Assembly: GCF_014200435.1 (NCBI RefSeq)
Contig: NZ_JACHBR010000001.1
Coordinates: forward strand, 2,232,001-2,296,000
DNA length: 64,000 bases
Direction: 5' to 3'
Origin: Sphaerisporangium krabiense
GTDB taxonomy: Bacteria > Actinomycetota > Actinomycetes > Streptosporangiales > Streptosporangiaceae
Within the stretch, counting starts at the first letter, position 1; the number at the start of each line of letters is the position of its first letter. Both the position numbers and the translations under genes were made by a program. The notes under the pieces were generated by a model, which was not told where the DNA came from, made no database searches, and worked only from the letters and a program-made list of their open reading frames with translations. This document shows, one piece after another, positions 50,195 through 58,764 of this stretch.

Positions 50195-50278
50195 TCACCT
50201 GCGCAGCAGCCCGATGACCAGGAAGTACGCGAGCCCGATGACGATGACCGCGATCGTGAAGGTGAAGAGCGTCCGCAT
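50195..50278 (-). CDS. 27-residue membrane peptide
   Basis: ATG 50278 is immediately downstream (three bases) of the lipoprotein stop on the same strand. The product (TLFTFTIAVIVIGLAYFLVIGLL then RR) is one transmembrane helix. No Shine-Dalgarno is separate from the upstream gene's end (GGGCTGAGCG only), so coupling to the lipoprotein is expected. Function unknown. Confidence 0.5.
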   Translation of the reverse strand: MRTLFTFTIAVIVIGLAYFLVIGLLRR

Positions 50279-50281
50279 CGC

Positions 50282-50737
50282 TCAGCCCTCCACCTTGCAC
50301 CGGTACGGCTTCTCCCCCTGCGACGTGCACCCGGCCGCCCGCACGAGCCATCCCTTCGAGAACCGGTGCAGGAAGAGCGTGTCCCCCGCCACCCGCACCT
50401 GCGCCTCCCGCCCCCACACCTGTGCCGCTCCGTCGGCCCCCGCCGACGGCGCCCCCTCGGACGGCTCCGCGCTCCCCCCGGACGAGCCCGCCTTCCCCTC
50501 CGGCAGGTCGGCCTTGAGGATCGCCGCGGCGCAGCCCGTCTCCTCGTCCGAGGCGACCGCCTCCGCGGTGTCCGGCGCGAGAAGCGCGCACGCGGCCTCC
50601 CCCTGCCCGCCCCGCACCGCCGCGACGAACCGATCCGCCGCCGACGCCACCCCCGCCTCCTGCCCCGAGGCGCATCCGGTCAGGGCGGCGACCAACCCCA
50701 TACCGACCACCCCCACGACCAGCACCGCTCTTCGCAT
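50282..50737 (-). CDS. Putative lipoprotein
   Basis: 151 residues. A lipoprotein signal peptide ends in LTGC (Cys21). The mature part contains a VASAADRFVAAVRGGQGEAACALL segment often seen in actinobacterial DUF4878/NTF2-like lipoproteins, a Gly/Ser/Glu-rich disordered linker (about 80-105) and a C-terminal FLHRFSKGWLVRAAGC strand. Four Cys after the lipid Cys may form disulfides. Function unknown. Confidence 0.7.
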   Translation of the reverse strand: MRRAVLVVGVVGMGLVAALTGCASGQEAGVASAADRFVAAVRGGQGEAACALLAPDTAEAVASDEETGCAAAILKADLPEGKAGSSGGSAEPSEGAPSAGADGAAQVWGREAQVRVAGDTLFLHRFSKGWLVRAAGCTSQGEKPYRCKVEG

Positions 50738-50876
50738 GAACCCCCGCTACCCCCGCGCCTTCCCTTGTCACCTCGCCTTTCCTCGGCGAGGCGGGAGGGA
50801 TGAGGACGGCGCGGGCACGCGAGATCCCCGGGCGGACGAGGCCGCGCCGGGGACCCGCGTGGACGCTCGCGGGCGG

Positions 50877-51293
50877 TCAGTCGGTGGTGATGGCGTCGAC
50901 GAGGTCGCCGACGGGGGCGTCGGGGAGGGAGCGGGCGACGTCGGCGAGGGCGACGATGCCCACCAGCGAGTGGCCGTCGATGACGGGGAGCCGGCGGACC
51001 TTGTGGTGCGCCATGGTCTTGAGGACTTCCTTGGCGTCGTCGTCGGCGCCGATGGTGACGGCCTCGGCCTGGGCCAGCGAACCCGCCAGGCAGGACTTGG
51101 GGTCCTTGCCCTTGGCCAGCACCTTGATCACGATGTCGCGGTCGGTGACCATGCCCTTGAGCCTGTTGTCGGGTCCGCAGATCGGCAGCGAGCCGACGTC
51201 GAGCCGCGCCATCTTCTCCGCGGCGTCGAAGACGGTCTCGTCCGTCTCCACGCATTCGACGTTCGGCGTCATGATCTCTCGTGCGGTCGGCAT
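50877..51293 (-). CDS. CBS-domain pair protein
   Basis: 138 residues, entirely two CBS repeats: AREIMTPNVECVETDETVFDAAEKM then GSLPICGPDNRLKGMVTDRDIV in the first; TIGADDDAKEVLKTMAHHKV then RRLPVIDGHSLVGIVALADV in the second. It binds an adenine nucleotide and is typically up-regulated under stress or hypoxia in actinobacteria. AAAGGAG precedes the ATG. Partner unknown. Confidence 0.92.
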   Translation of the reverse strand: MPTAREIMTPNVECVETDETVFDAAEKMARLDVGSLPICGPDNRLKGMVTDRDIVIKVLAKGKDPKSCLAGSLAQAEAVTIGADDDAKEVLKTMAHHKVRRLPVIDGHSLVGIVALADVARSLPDAPVGDLVDAITTD

Positions 51294-51593
51294 CCGCGCT
51301 CCTTTCCTTGGATCGGCCGGGGACTCTTTACGGTTGCCCCTGCCGCAGGGCCTGAAACGGCATTTCCATGTCCCGCCGAAGGCCCGTCCGATCCTCCGGC
51401 CTTGGCAAACGGCTCCACCCCTGGTGGAGGGCCGGTAGGGCGGCGCGCCGCGAGGGGAGAACGCCAGAAATCCGAAATAGTGATTACGGACATGAAGAAA
51501 AGGTGTTCGGATGGCCGACGCACCGATCTCCTTCGTCTCCTCCCATGACCGCGTCGCCGTGATCACCGGCGCCGGCTCGGGCGATGCGGCGGA

Positions 51594-51926
51594 TCACTTC
51601 AGCGGGTCGTGGCCCCAGTTCATCAACGAGTACCGCCACGGTGTGTCCCGGACGTCCCCCTTCGGCCGCTGGGCCATGTGCCGGTGGACGTACCCGGTGA
51701 CCTTGCGCATGTGGGCGTAGTCGTCGTCGCTCAGCTCCCCCTTCTTCTTGCGGAGGATGTCGACGATGTGCCGCCCCGAGGCGTGCCCCGTGGACTCGCC
51801 GCCGCTCGACTTGTCCCCTACGGCGCCGGACTCGGAGGTGCCGAGCCACCGTTCCAGCTCCGCGGCGGTCATGTTGACGGCCTCGCCGAACTCGTCCGCG
51901 ACGCGCCGCCGCTCGTCCTCGGCCAT
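51594..51926 (-). CDS. DUF3140 family protein
   Basis: 110 residues, conserved actinobacterial DUF3140: RVADEFGEAVNMTAAELERWL at the start, GRHIVDILRKKKGELSDDDY in the middle, KVTGYVHRHMAQRPKGDV at the end. These are small DNA-binding-like proteins of unknown function. It lies one base from the DUF2945 gene, and both are common neighbours. Confidence 0.85.
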   Translation of the reverse strand: MAEDERRRVADEFGEAVNMTAAELERWLGTSESGAVGDKSSGGESTGHASGRHIVDILRKKKGELSDDDYAHMRKVTGYVHRHMAQRPKGDVRDTPWRYSLMNWGHDPLK

Positions 51927-51927
51927 C

Positions 51928-52155
51928 TCAGGGCCTCTTCCGCAGGGCCGAGGGCTTGTGGACGGCGCTCCGGCCGCTCTTGTCGCTCTTGACGAGGTAC
52001 TGCGGGTCGTCCGGCGAGGCGTCCACCACCCGGCCGGCCCGCTCGGTCCTCTTGGTGATCTTCTGCTCGACCGTTCCCGTCGCGGTGCCGCCGTGGCTCT
52101 TCCACGTGACCTTGTCTCCAACGGAGATTTCATCACCTTTGTCGCTTTTACCCAT
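51928..52155 (-). CDS. DUF2945 (HVA1-like) family protein
   Basis: 75 residues: SVGDKVTWKSHGGTATGTVEQKITK is the signature of DUF2945, a small SH3-like protein associated with stress or virulence in other phyla. It probably forms an operon with the DUF3140 gene, which follows immediately. No other annotation is supportable. Confidence 0.88.
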   Translation of the reverse strand: MGKSDKGDEISVGDKVTWKSHGGTATGTVEQKITKRTERAGRVVDASPDDPQYLVKSDKSGRSAVHKPSALRKRP

Positions 52156-52205
52156 ACGGTCGGTGTGCCCGGCCACCGGGCCGGGCATTCCGCCCCTCCG
52201 AGCCG

Positions 52206-52667
52206 TCAGGCCCAGGTCATGCCGGCCGGCTGCTTGGTGGTGGCGCTGAGCCGGTTGAAGAGGTTGGTCACGCCGATCATGAGGAGGAGGGCCGAGAGCT
52301 GCCGCTCGTCGTAATGGTCCGCGGCGGCGTCCCAGACGTCCTCCGGGACCGCGTCCCCCGACCGATCGGCGATCCGGGTGCCGTGCTCGGCCAGCGCCAG
52401 CGCCGCACGCTCGGCGTCGTCGAAGAACGGCGCCTCCCGCCAGGCCGCCAGCGCGTGCAGCCGCTCGTCCGTCTCCCCTGCCTTCTTGGCGCTGTCCACC
52501 CCTCCGTACAGGCACACGCCGCACCCGTTGATCTGGCTCACCCGCAGGTGGACCAGCTCCAGCGTCGGCTGGGGCACCCCGCCCCGCCCCACCGCCTTGA
52601 TGAGGGCCTGGATACCCTGCATGGCGTCGGGCAGGACCATCACCGGGTTGTTCATCCGAGCGTCCAC
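52206..52667 (-). CDS. AhpD-like carboxymuconolactone decarboxylase family protein
   Basis: 153 residues, CMD/AhpD fold. The redox-type NGCGVCLYGG (Cys-x2-Cys near residues 49-52) followed by KKAGETDERLHALAAW is the alkylhydroperoxidase core. GTG 52667 follows AAGGAGAAGATC with good spacing. It is divergent from an ECF41 sigma factor and preceded by an ECF41 promoter, the standard partner arrangement for ECF41. Confidence 0.92.
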   Translation of the reverse strand: MDARMNNPVMVLPDAMQGIQALIKAVGRGGVPQPTLELVHLRVSQINGCGVCLYGGVDSAKKAGETDERLHALAAWREAPFFDDAERAALALAEHGTRIADRSGDAVPEDVWDAAADHYDERQLSALLLMIGVTNLFNRLSATTKQPAGMTWA

Positions 52668-52698
52668 GATCTTCTCCTTCTCATCCGCCGGCGGTGCT

Positions 52699-52725
52699 CG
52701 TCACATCGGCCGGTCGTCGTCCGTC
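52699..52725 (+). promoter_or_regulatory. ECF41-type promoter of the sigma factor gene
   Basis: CGTCACA (52699-52705) and CGTC (52722-52725) with a 16-base spacer, one mismatch to the published ECF41 consensus TGTCACA-N16-CGTC. It would give a leader of about 30 bases before ATG 52762. It overlaps the opposite promoter's downstream region. Confidence 0.75.
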
Positions 52726-52733
52726 ATCGCATT

Positions 52734-52760
52734 GACGGACGGCACCGGAGGGATGTGACA
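52734..52760 (-). promoter_or_regulatory. ECF41-type promoter of the AhpD-like gene
   Basis: On the minus strand, TGTCACA (complement of 52754-52760) and CGTC (complement of 52734-52737) are separated by 16 bases, an exact ECF41 consensus. The expected transcript reaches GTG 52667 after about 60 bases. Confidence 0.85.
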
Positions 52761-52761
52761 G

Positions 52762-53661
52762 ATGACCGGGAACGAATTCCTGGCGGAGCGCTTCGAGGAG
52801 CGCCGCCCCCAGTTGCGCGCGGTCGCCTACCGCATGCTCGGCTCGCTCAGCGAGGCCGACGACGCCGTCCAGGAGGCGTGGCTGCGGCTCAGCCGGTCCG
52901 ACTCCGCCGCGATCGAGAACCTCGGCGGCTGGCTGACCACGGTGGTGGGGCGGGTGTGCCTGGACATGCTGCGGTCCAGGACCGCCCGGCGCGAGGAGCC
53001 GCTGGAGGAGCCCGGCGGGCAGGTGCGCATCCCCGACCCGATCATCAGCGGGCCCGGCGGCCCCGACCCCGAGCAGCAGGTCCTGCTCGCGGACTCGGTC
53101 GGCCTGGCCCTGCTCGTGGTCCTGGAGACCCTGGGACCTGCCGAGCGGCTGGCCTTCGTCCTGCACGACCTGTTCGCGGTGCCCTTCGACGACATCGCCC
53201 CCGTCATCGGCCGCACCCCCGCCGCGGCCCGGCAGCTCGCCAGCCGCGCCCGGCGCCGCGTCCAGGCGACGGCCCCCACCCCCGGCGCCGACCCGGCCCG
53301 CCACCGTCAGATCGTGGACGCCTTCCTCGCCGCCGCACGCGACGGCGACCTCGACGGGCTGGTGGTCCTGCTGGACCCGGACGTCGTGGTGCGTTCGGAC
53401 GGCGGCGCCCTGCGCCCGAGCGCCGTCCACCGGGGCGCGACCAAGGTCGCCTCCCAGGCGATCATGTTCACCCGCTTCGCACAGGCGCTGGCGCCCCTCC
53501 CCGTTCTCGTCAACGGCGCCCCAGGCGTCATCGCGCTGGCGAACGGCCGGATCGCCGCGATCCTGTCCTTCACGATCGCCCACGACAAGATCACCGCTCT
53601 GGACATCCTCACCGACCCCGAGCGGCTCGCCCGCATCGACGCCACCGGCCTGGACGGCTGA
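52762..53661 (+). CDS. ECF41-family RNA polymerase sigma factor (SigJ-like)
   Basis: 299 residues. Sigma regions 2 (FEERRPQLRAVAYRMLGSL, SEADDAVQEAWLRLSR) and 4 (ERLAFVLHDLFAVPFDDIAPVIGRT, AAARQLASRARRRVQ) are followed by a long SnoaL/NTF2-like C-terminal domain (IVDAFLAAARDGDLDGLVVLL, VVRSDGG). This extension, in place of an anti-sigma gene, is the defining feature of ECF41, where it regulates sigma activity. It is divergent from the AhpD-like gene with an autoregulatory promoter in between. Confidence 0.95.
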   Translation: MTGNEFLAERFEERRPQLRAVAYRMLGSLSEADDAVQEAWLRLSRSDSAAIENLGGWLTTVVGRVCLDMLRSRTARREEPLEEPGGQVRIPDPIISGPGGPDPEQQVLLADSVGLALLVVLETLGPAERLAFVLHDLFAVPFDDIAPVIGRTPAAARQLASRARRRVQATAPTPGADPARHRQIVDAFLAAARDGDLDGLVVLLDPDVVVRSDGGALRPSAVHRGATKVASQAIMFTRFAQALAPLPVLVNGAPGVIALANGRIAAILSFTIAHDKITALDILTDPERLARIDATGLDG

Positions 53662-53949
53662 CGCTCCCGCAGGTCAGGACGGCCGCGGCGTCGGTCGCGG
53701 CCCGGCCGCCCTCGTTCCACGCTTCGTTCATCCGGGCCGTTCCCCCGATGCCGGACACCGTCGACGGCTATACATGACATCGAGCGAAGGGCGCGGCAGC
53801 GCCGTCCGCTCACGGGCCGCACCGGGAAGCGGGACGGGCCCACGAGCACCACTCGGAGGGCCGGCCCGGTACCGCCCTTCACCTATCTCGCATCTGTTCC
53901 ATTGCTCTGCGCGACCACGGAAAGCGCCCTGACAAGGACCGGAGGCACC

Positions 53950-54396
53950 ATGCCACGCATCTTCTCCAAGATCGGCATTTCCACCGCCGCGGCGATGCTC
54001 GGCGTCGTCGCGGCGACGTCCCCCGCCGCGGCCACCGGCCGCACCGCGACGGACCCCGCCTACTTCGCGTTCACCGACGCGTCCGACCAGTACTTCGTCT
54101 TCCAGCTCACCGACCCGGCGAAGATCCAGCACGCGAGAGACCTGATCAACGGCGTGACCACCGACCAGCGGCACGTCATCGGCACGATCATCCCCTCCCC
54201 GGCCTCCTACAACCAGGGCTGGAGCTACCACTACGACCCCGCGACGATCAACTTCTTCGACGCCGCCACCGAGGTCTGCGACGCCTCGATCGACTACGTC
54301 GAAGAACACCTGGACGAAGCCGGCGGCGCCTTCCTGCCGAACTACACCTGGTGCCCGTGGAGCTCCCAACTCGTGGAGGAAGTCCCCGCCCCGTGA
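53950..54396 (+). CDS. Secreted BP74-N-like protein
   Basis: 148 residues. Signal peptide [23 protein letters not shown]. The mature sequence [19 protein letters not shown] followed by [14 protein letters not shown] is the N-terminal domain known from Dictyostelium BP74/calmodulin-binding-like proteins, which are also present as secreted actinobacterial proteins. Two cysteines (VCDAS, WCPW) may pair. Role unknown. GGAGG precedes the ATG, and a strong terminator follows. Confidence 0.7.
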   Translation: MPRIFSKIGISTAAAMLGVVAATSPAAATGRTATDPAYFAFTDASDQYFVFQLTDPAKIQHARDLINGVTTDQRHVIGTIIPSPASYNQGWSYHYDPATINFFDAATEVCDASIDYVEEHLDEAGGAFLPNYTWCPWSSQLVEEVPAP

Positions 54397-54464
54397 CCCG
54401 GGAGCGACCACGCCGCCAGAACCCAAGTGATCACGATGTGAGCTGAAGGGACCACACCGTGAGG

Positions 54465-54494
54465 TTCAGGGGGACGCGAAGGCGTCCCCCTGAA
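54465..54494. terminator. Bidirectional rho-independent terminator
   Basis: TTCAGGGGGACGC (54465-54477) pairs with GCGTCCCCCTGAA (54482-54494): 13 bp perfect stem, four-base loop GAAG. It lies between the BP74-like gene and the convergent methyltransferase. Confidence 0.9.
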
Positions 54495-54539
54495 ATGACT
54501 CCGCCATCCATCCTGAACCGGCGGTGCGCCCGTCCTCCG

Positions 54540-55211
54540 TCATCCACCGGTGCCGGCGGGCTTGACCGCCAGCAGGTACGCCTGCTGGAACCGCTCGTTC
54601 GCGGCGGGCTCCCGAACAAGGCTCGCGTTCATCGCGAAACCGGCCTGCCGCAGCAGTCCGGCCATGTGATCGGGCGACCAGCGATAGGCGAGCGACACCT
54701 TGTGGTCGAACGGCTCCACGACGAACCCGGACCGGTCCTCGGCGAAGAAGCCGAGCAGCAGGTGGCCGCCCGGCGCCAGCACCCGATGGAACTCGGCCAG
54801 GAACGCCGGGACATGCTCGGGCGGCGCATGGATGATCGAGTAATAGGCGAGGACACCCCCGAGGCTGCCGTCCGGAACGTCCAGCGCGTCCATCGACCCG
54901 ACCTCGAACCGCAGTTCCGGGTGCGTCCGGCGCGCGATCTCGATCATCACAGGCGACAGGTCGACCCCGAACGCGTCCACCCCCAGCGAGGCCAGATGCG
55001 CCGTCAGCCGCCCCGGCCCGCACCCGAGATCACCGACCGCCCCCAGCCCCGCGTCCCGCACCAGCTCGGCGAACACCCCGAACATCGCCCGATCGAACGG
55101 CATGACATCGAGCAACGCCCGCGCATACTCGGCATAGACCTCGGCCATGGCGTCGTAGTCCGCCCGAACCCCCTGCAAAAACCCCGGTTCCCCCAAAGAC
55201 GCTCCACTCAT
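54540..55211 (-). CDS. Class I SAM-dependent methyltransferase
   Basis: 223 residues. Motif I VGDLGCGPGRLTAHLASLG near residue 60, GVDLSPVMIEIARR, LAYYSIIHAPPEHVPAFLAEFHRVLAPGGHLLLGFF (motifs IV-V). The family is Methyltransf_11/25-like; substrate unknown. ATG 55211 was chosen because the preceding sequence has no resemblance to the family. Only 137 bases separate it from the following minus-strand gene. Confidence 0.9.
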   Translation of the reverse strand: MSGASLGEPGFLQGVRADYDAMAEVYAEYARALLDVMPFDRAMFGVFAELVRDAGLGAVGDLGCGPGRLTAHLASLGVDAFGVDLSPVMIEIARRTHPELRFEVGSMDALDVPDGSLGGVLAYYSIIHAPPEHVPAFLAEFHRVLAPGGHLLLGFFAEDRSGFVVEPFDHKVSLAYRWSPDHMAGLLRQAGFAMNASLVREPAANERFQQAYLLAVKPAGTGG

Positions 55212-55348
55212 GACCAAGCACCCTACCCACCCCCACCGACACTCCCGCCCCACCGACCACCGGACCGCAGCCCCTCGCGCCGCCCCTGAAATGGTCCTCA
55301 ACTCCGCGCCTGGAGGCCCTGGGGTTCGCAGTTACATTGATGGCCCAC

Positions 55349-55642
55349 CTATAAGGCGTCTTCAACGCGATCTGGGCCGTGCCGCCGGAACATACATGTG
55401 AGGACGCGCACACCGTTTCCGTACATGCTTTCAAGCATGCGTTCCAAGCGCCAACCCTCTTGCTCGATGCGATTGATCGCCTCTGTCGCTCCCCATGAGG
55501 TGTGAACCTGCTTGTACTTCCTAGGGACTTCTTCTGGGATGTAGGCGACATAGACCTGATAACCGCGCTCAATGGCAGTACGCGCATCCTGCGAGAGCTG
55601 CTCCTGGGCCTCGCCTTCCCCATCCCCACCCAAGCGCGCCAT
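55349..55642 (-). CDS. Small hypothetical protein, DUF4177-like
   Basis: 97 residues. The C-terminal two thirds (SWGATEAINRIEQEGWRLER and VLTCMFRR) match the beta-alpha-beta layout of DUF4177-type small proteins. ATG 55642 is favoured over an upstream GTG 55651 because GAAGGTG is spaced for it. Codon use is less GC-biased than its neighbours, suggesting horizontal acquisition. Function unknown. Confidence 0.6.
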   Translation of the reverse strand: MARLGGDGEGEAQEQLSQDARTAIERGYQVYVAYIPEEVPRKYKQVHTSWGATEAINRIEQEGWRLERMLESMYGNGVRVLTCMFRRHGPDRVEDAL

Positions 55643-55807
55643 ACCAGTCACCTTCGCGTGTATGCCTGCAGAAGCACACGATCAAACGACGATGGCGCGC
55701 ACATGGTTCCACGTAATGCCATCGCAAGGGGACAAGCCGCGCGGGACTGAGCGCGGGGAGTTCGAGGGGCGGCAGCGTCCGGAGCCGAGGTCCGTAACAG
55801 GGCGAGA

Positions 55808-56701
55808 TCAGGCGTCTATGGGGGTTTCGGCGTGGTGGTGGCGGGGGCGGCGGTTGGTGGGGAGGCGGACTTCTTTCAGGAAGGCGGGGAGGAGCCAGGG
55901 GCGGCGGCCCCAGGCGGCCAGGTTGCCGGTGAGGACGGCGCGGGTGCGGCTGATGCGGCCGAAGAGCATCAGGTTCAGGGTCGCGGGGTTGAAGGCGACG
56001 TGGGCGTCGACGCGGGGGCCTGGGTCCTCGACGGAGACGCGGCCGTCGTGGAGGACCAGGCTCGCGGGCGTGGTGTGGCGGGAGTGGAAGCGGACGGCGA
56101 TGCGGCCGGCGCGGCGGGACTGGGAGGTGTCCATGAGCCGTCCATAGTCCTCGCGGATCATGCCGATGAGGAAGAGGTCGAAGAACAGGGCCGCCTCGCG
56201 CGGGGGGATGGTCCAGGGGGCCCGCAGGCTGCGGGCGATGTCCCAGCCGTGGATGTGCAGCTCGTTGACGAGGTGGGCGAGGACGCCGGCGAGGGGGACG
56301 CGGGCCTCGCCGAGCCAGGGGATGAACGAGCCGGGGTCCAGGTGCTCGGTGACGCGCAGGATCTCGTCGATGTGGGCGCGCAGGCAGCGGGCCAGCTCGT
56401 ACGGGTCGCGCTCGGGGTAGGACCGCAGGGCCAGGTCGTTGACGTCGGCGACGGTGTCGATGTTGGTCTGGGCGATGGGCCCCGCCAGCTCCGGCATGGG
56501 GTGCGGGGCGCCGTCGTCGCGCACGATCGCCGTGTAGAGCAGCGCGATGGCGGCGACGTGGGCGCCGGTCTCGGCGACGGTCCAGTCGCGGGTCGCCATC
56601 GCCTGCGGCGGGACGGAGGTGAGGAGGTGGGCGAACCGGTCGCCCGCGCGCCTCAGCGTGGTGCGGACGGTTCTCCACTGGAAATCGTTCACGCGGGACA
56701 C
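55808..56701 (-). CDS. Maleylpyruvate isomerase (MDMPI_N) family protein
   Basis: 297 residues. DinB-like N-terminal four-helix domain (ATRDWTVAETGAHVAAIALL, with the metal His; VLAHLVNELHIHGWDIARSL with the second and third His). The C-terminal SCP2-like domain spans about residues 200-285 (RIAVRFHSRHTTPASLVLHDGRV, VDAHVAFNPATLNLMLFGRI). This is the two-domain mycothiol-dependent maleylpyruvate-isomerase architecture; the physiological substrate is unknown. GTG 56701 follows GAGGAGGGGG. Confidence 0.85.
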   Translation of the reverse strand: MSRVNDFQWRTVRTTLRRAGDRFAHLLTSVPPQAMATRDWTVAETGAHVAAIALLYTAIVRDDGAPHPMPELAGPIAQTNIDTVADVNDLALRSYPERDPYELARCLRAHIDEILRVTEHLDPGSFIPWLGEARVPLAGVLAHLVNELHIHGWDIARSLRAPWTIPPREAALFFDLFLIGMIREDYGRLMDTSQSRRAGRIAVRFHSRHTTPASLVLHDGRVSVEDPGPRVDAHVAFNPATLNLMLFGRISRTRAVLTGNLAAWGRRPWLLPAFLKEVRLPTNRRPRHHHAETPIDA

Positions 56702-56966
56702 GGCCTGGCCCCCTCCTCGTCGAAGTCACGATCACCGTAACAGCGGCCTGACCTGGGCGGTTCTTCTCACGTGCGCTGTACGGCCGGGGGCGGGCGGCAC
56801 GGACGTACGCTGATCACACGGCCGGGCGGGCGAGGTTTCTGACAATCCCCTTAACTACTGCCTCTTTACCCTCTCTTATCGGCAGATGTCCGTGTTCCGG
56901 GGCCTTACGGGGAAAGCTTCAATTGCCCGGCACCACCGCCGGGTCGGCGGCACCACTGGGGGATCC

Positions 56967-57191
56967 ATGGTAGTGAACGCGGATTTGGCCAAGATTCTCG
57001 ACAAGGAGTTCGAGGACAAGAGCCTTCCTGAGCTCATCAAGGCGCCTGTTTCGGCCCTGGCCGGAGTCAGCGAAGGCGACGCCAAGCTCCTCAAGGAAGC
57101 CTTCAAAATCAACACGGTCGGAGACCTCGGGCGTAACAAATACTTTCGCACCGCCGTGGCGCTCACCGAGCTGGCGGACAGCACCAAGTAG
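56967..57191 (+). CDS. 74-residue HhH-like hypothetical protein
   Basis: ATG 56967 follows GGGGGATCC. The sequence LIKAPVSALAGVSEGDAKLLKEAF then INTVGDLGRNKYFRTA has the helix-hairpin-helix-like pattern of many actinobacterial small proteins (resembling RuvA/DNA-pol-beta HhH turns). It could bind DNA; function unknown. The hemerythrin gene follows 86 bases later in the same direction, probably co-expressed. Confidence 0.65.
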   Translation: MVVNADLAKILDKEFEDKSLPELIKAPVSALAGVSEGDAKLLKEAFKINTVGDLGRNKYFRTAVALTELADSTK

Positions 57192-57277
57192 GGCCCAACG
57201 ATCGTGCCGGGTGACGGCCGGCGGCCACGGAGGGCGGCTGCCGGCCGTTCCATGACCAACGAAAGCCGGGGGACCTG

Positions 57278-57868
57278 ATGTCAGAAGGCAGGACTGTTCC
57301 GGAGTTGATGGACGAGAACGACGTGGTCGCGCTGCTCGTCCACCAGCACCAGATGATCAAGGATTTGTTCGGCGAGGTGGAGCGGGCCACCGGCGGGGCG
57401 AGGGCCGAGGCCTTCGAACGCCTGGTGCGGCTCCTCTCGGTGCACGAGACCGCCGAGGAGGAGGTCGTCCACCCGTACGCCAGGCGTGCGCTCGCCGACG
57501 GGGACGCCGTCGTCGAGGCGCGGCTGCGGGAGGAGAACGAGGCCAAGCGGCTGCTCGCGCTCATGGAGCAGCGCGGCACGGACGACCCGCAGTTCGACTC
57601 CCGCCTGCGGGAGCTGCGCGCCGGCGTCATCGCGCACGCCGAGGCCGAGGAGCGGGACGAGTTCCCGCAGCTGGTCAGGGAGACCAGCGAGAACGAGCGC
57701 CGGGCGCTCGCGCTCGGGGTCAAGGCGGCCGAGTCGCTCGCCCCGACGCACCCGCACCCGGGAGTCGAGTCGGCGACGAAGAACATCGTGCTCGGCACGC
57801 CGACCGCGATCTTCGACCGCCTCCGGGACGTCGTCCGCAGGATGACGGGGAAAAGGGGCGTCCGCTGA
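57278..57868 (+). CDS. Hemerythrin (HHE cation-binding) domain protein
   Basis: 196 residues. HQHQMIKDLFGEVERAT, LVRLLSVHETAEEEVVHP and AGVIAHAEAEERDEFPQL carry the His/Glu ligands of the di-iron HHE domain. The C-terminal 60 residues are an unrelated hinge and amphipathic region (IFDRLRDVVRRMTGK). It probably binds O2/NO or iron; similar proteins respond to stress. Start ATG 57278. Confidence 0.9.
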   Translation: MSEGRTVPELMDENDVVALLVHQHQMIKDLFGEVERATGGARAEAFERLVRLLSVHETAEEEVVHPYARRALADGDAVVEARLREENEAKRLLALMEQRGTDDPQFDSRLRELRAGVIAHAEAEERDEFPQLVRETSENERRALALGVKAAESLAPTHPHPGVESATKNIVLGTPTAIFDRLRDVVRRMTGKRGVR

Positions 57869-58119
57869 CGGGTTCGTGCGCGGCCCTTTCGAGGTCGCGC
57901 ACGAATTCCCCTGTAGCGGGTCATCAGGAATGCCGCACTCTCGCCGGAACGGCACGGGATCTTCTCGCCGGAACGCCGATCGGAGGCGCGGCGAGTCCGC
58001 GTTCCAGGACGATTTCCGCGATGGCGGCGAGGAACGCCGGCCCCGCTTTCCCGTATCTCGGCGCTCATGACTTCACGAGTCATTCACCTTCTGTAAATCT
58101 CTCGTTCATCTGAACAACG

Positions 58120-58677
58120 TCACCGAGCGCGACCACGACAGGACAGAAAGCGACGAACGATGAGCTCACCGGCACGTCCGGCGGCGCAGCGTCCCGCGCG
58201 TGCCGGTGGGGTCATCATGCGGAAGGCGTACGCGGTCACCAGCCCGTACGTGAAGTGGGGGATCACGTCGGACAGCCACCCCACGGCGCCCCACGAGCGA
58301 GGGTCGGTGAGGCCCAGCGCGATCATCGGCGTGTTCGCCCCGGCCGTCACGGCCAGGCCGAGGCCCACGCCCGCGACCGGTTCCGGGACCTCCCGCACAC
58401 CGGTGCGCAGCAGCCCGTACGCCGCGCCGAGCCCGACCCCCGTCAGGATGCCGAGCAGCGCGCCGACGGCCTCCTCGCGGTTCGGGGCCCGCTCCTCGTC
58501 CCCGAAGCCGATCCCGGCCTTCCCCGCGAGCTTCTCCGCGGTCCGCGCGGGCAGCCGGCTGGGCGATCGGCCGCGCGCCGCCTGGTCCAGGTAGGTCACG
58601 ATGTAGAGGGCGGTGGTGCCCGCGGCGCCCGCCAGGGCCCCGGCCGCCAGGTGCCGCCAGACGGTCGAATCCCCCAT
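58120..58677 (-). CDS. Small membrane protein, DUF1440-like (family uncertain)
   Basis: 185 residues with about four hydrophobic helices (LAAGALAGAAGTTALYIVTYL, ALLGILTGVGLGAAYGLL, GVGLGLAVTAGANTPMIALGL, IPHFTYGLVTAYAFRMM). The pattern resembles DUF1440-type YagU-like proteins. ATG 58677 follows GGGAGAGGGGC. Function unknown. Confidence 0.65.
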   Translation of the reverse strand: MGDSTVWRHLAAGALAGAAGTTALYIVTYLDQAARGRSPSRLPARTAEKLAGKAGIGFGDEERAPNREEAVGALLGILTGVGLGAAYGLLRTGVREVPEPVAGVGLGLAVTAGANTPMIALGLTDPRSWGAVGWLSDVIPHFTYGLVTAYAFRMMTPPARAGRCAAGRAGELIVRRFLSCRGRAR

Positions 58678-58764
58678 GAGCGCCCCTCTCCCGTCGCGGC
58701 GGCGTCACGCGCCCGCTCGTTGACTGCCTACCCGGCGGCGGCGACGTTCACGGCAAACGGCACG

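Noticed and set aside
51511-51720. 69-codon plus-strand frame with a plausible start
   Set aside because: It is antisense to the DUF3140 gene, whose protein sequence is clearly conserved.
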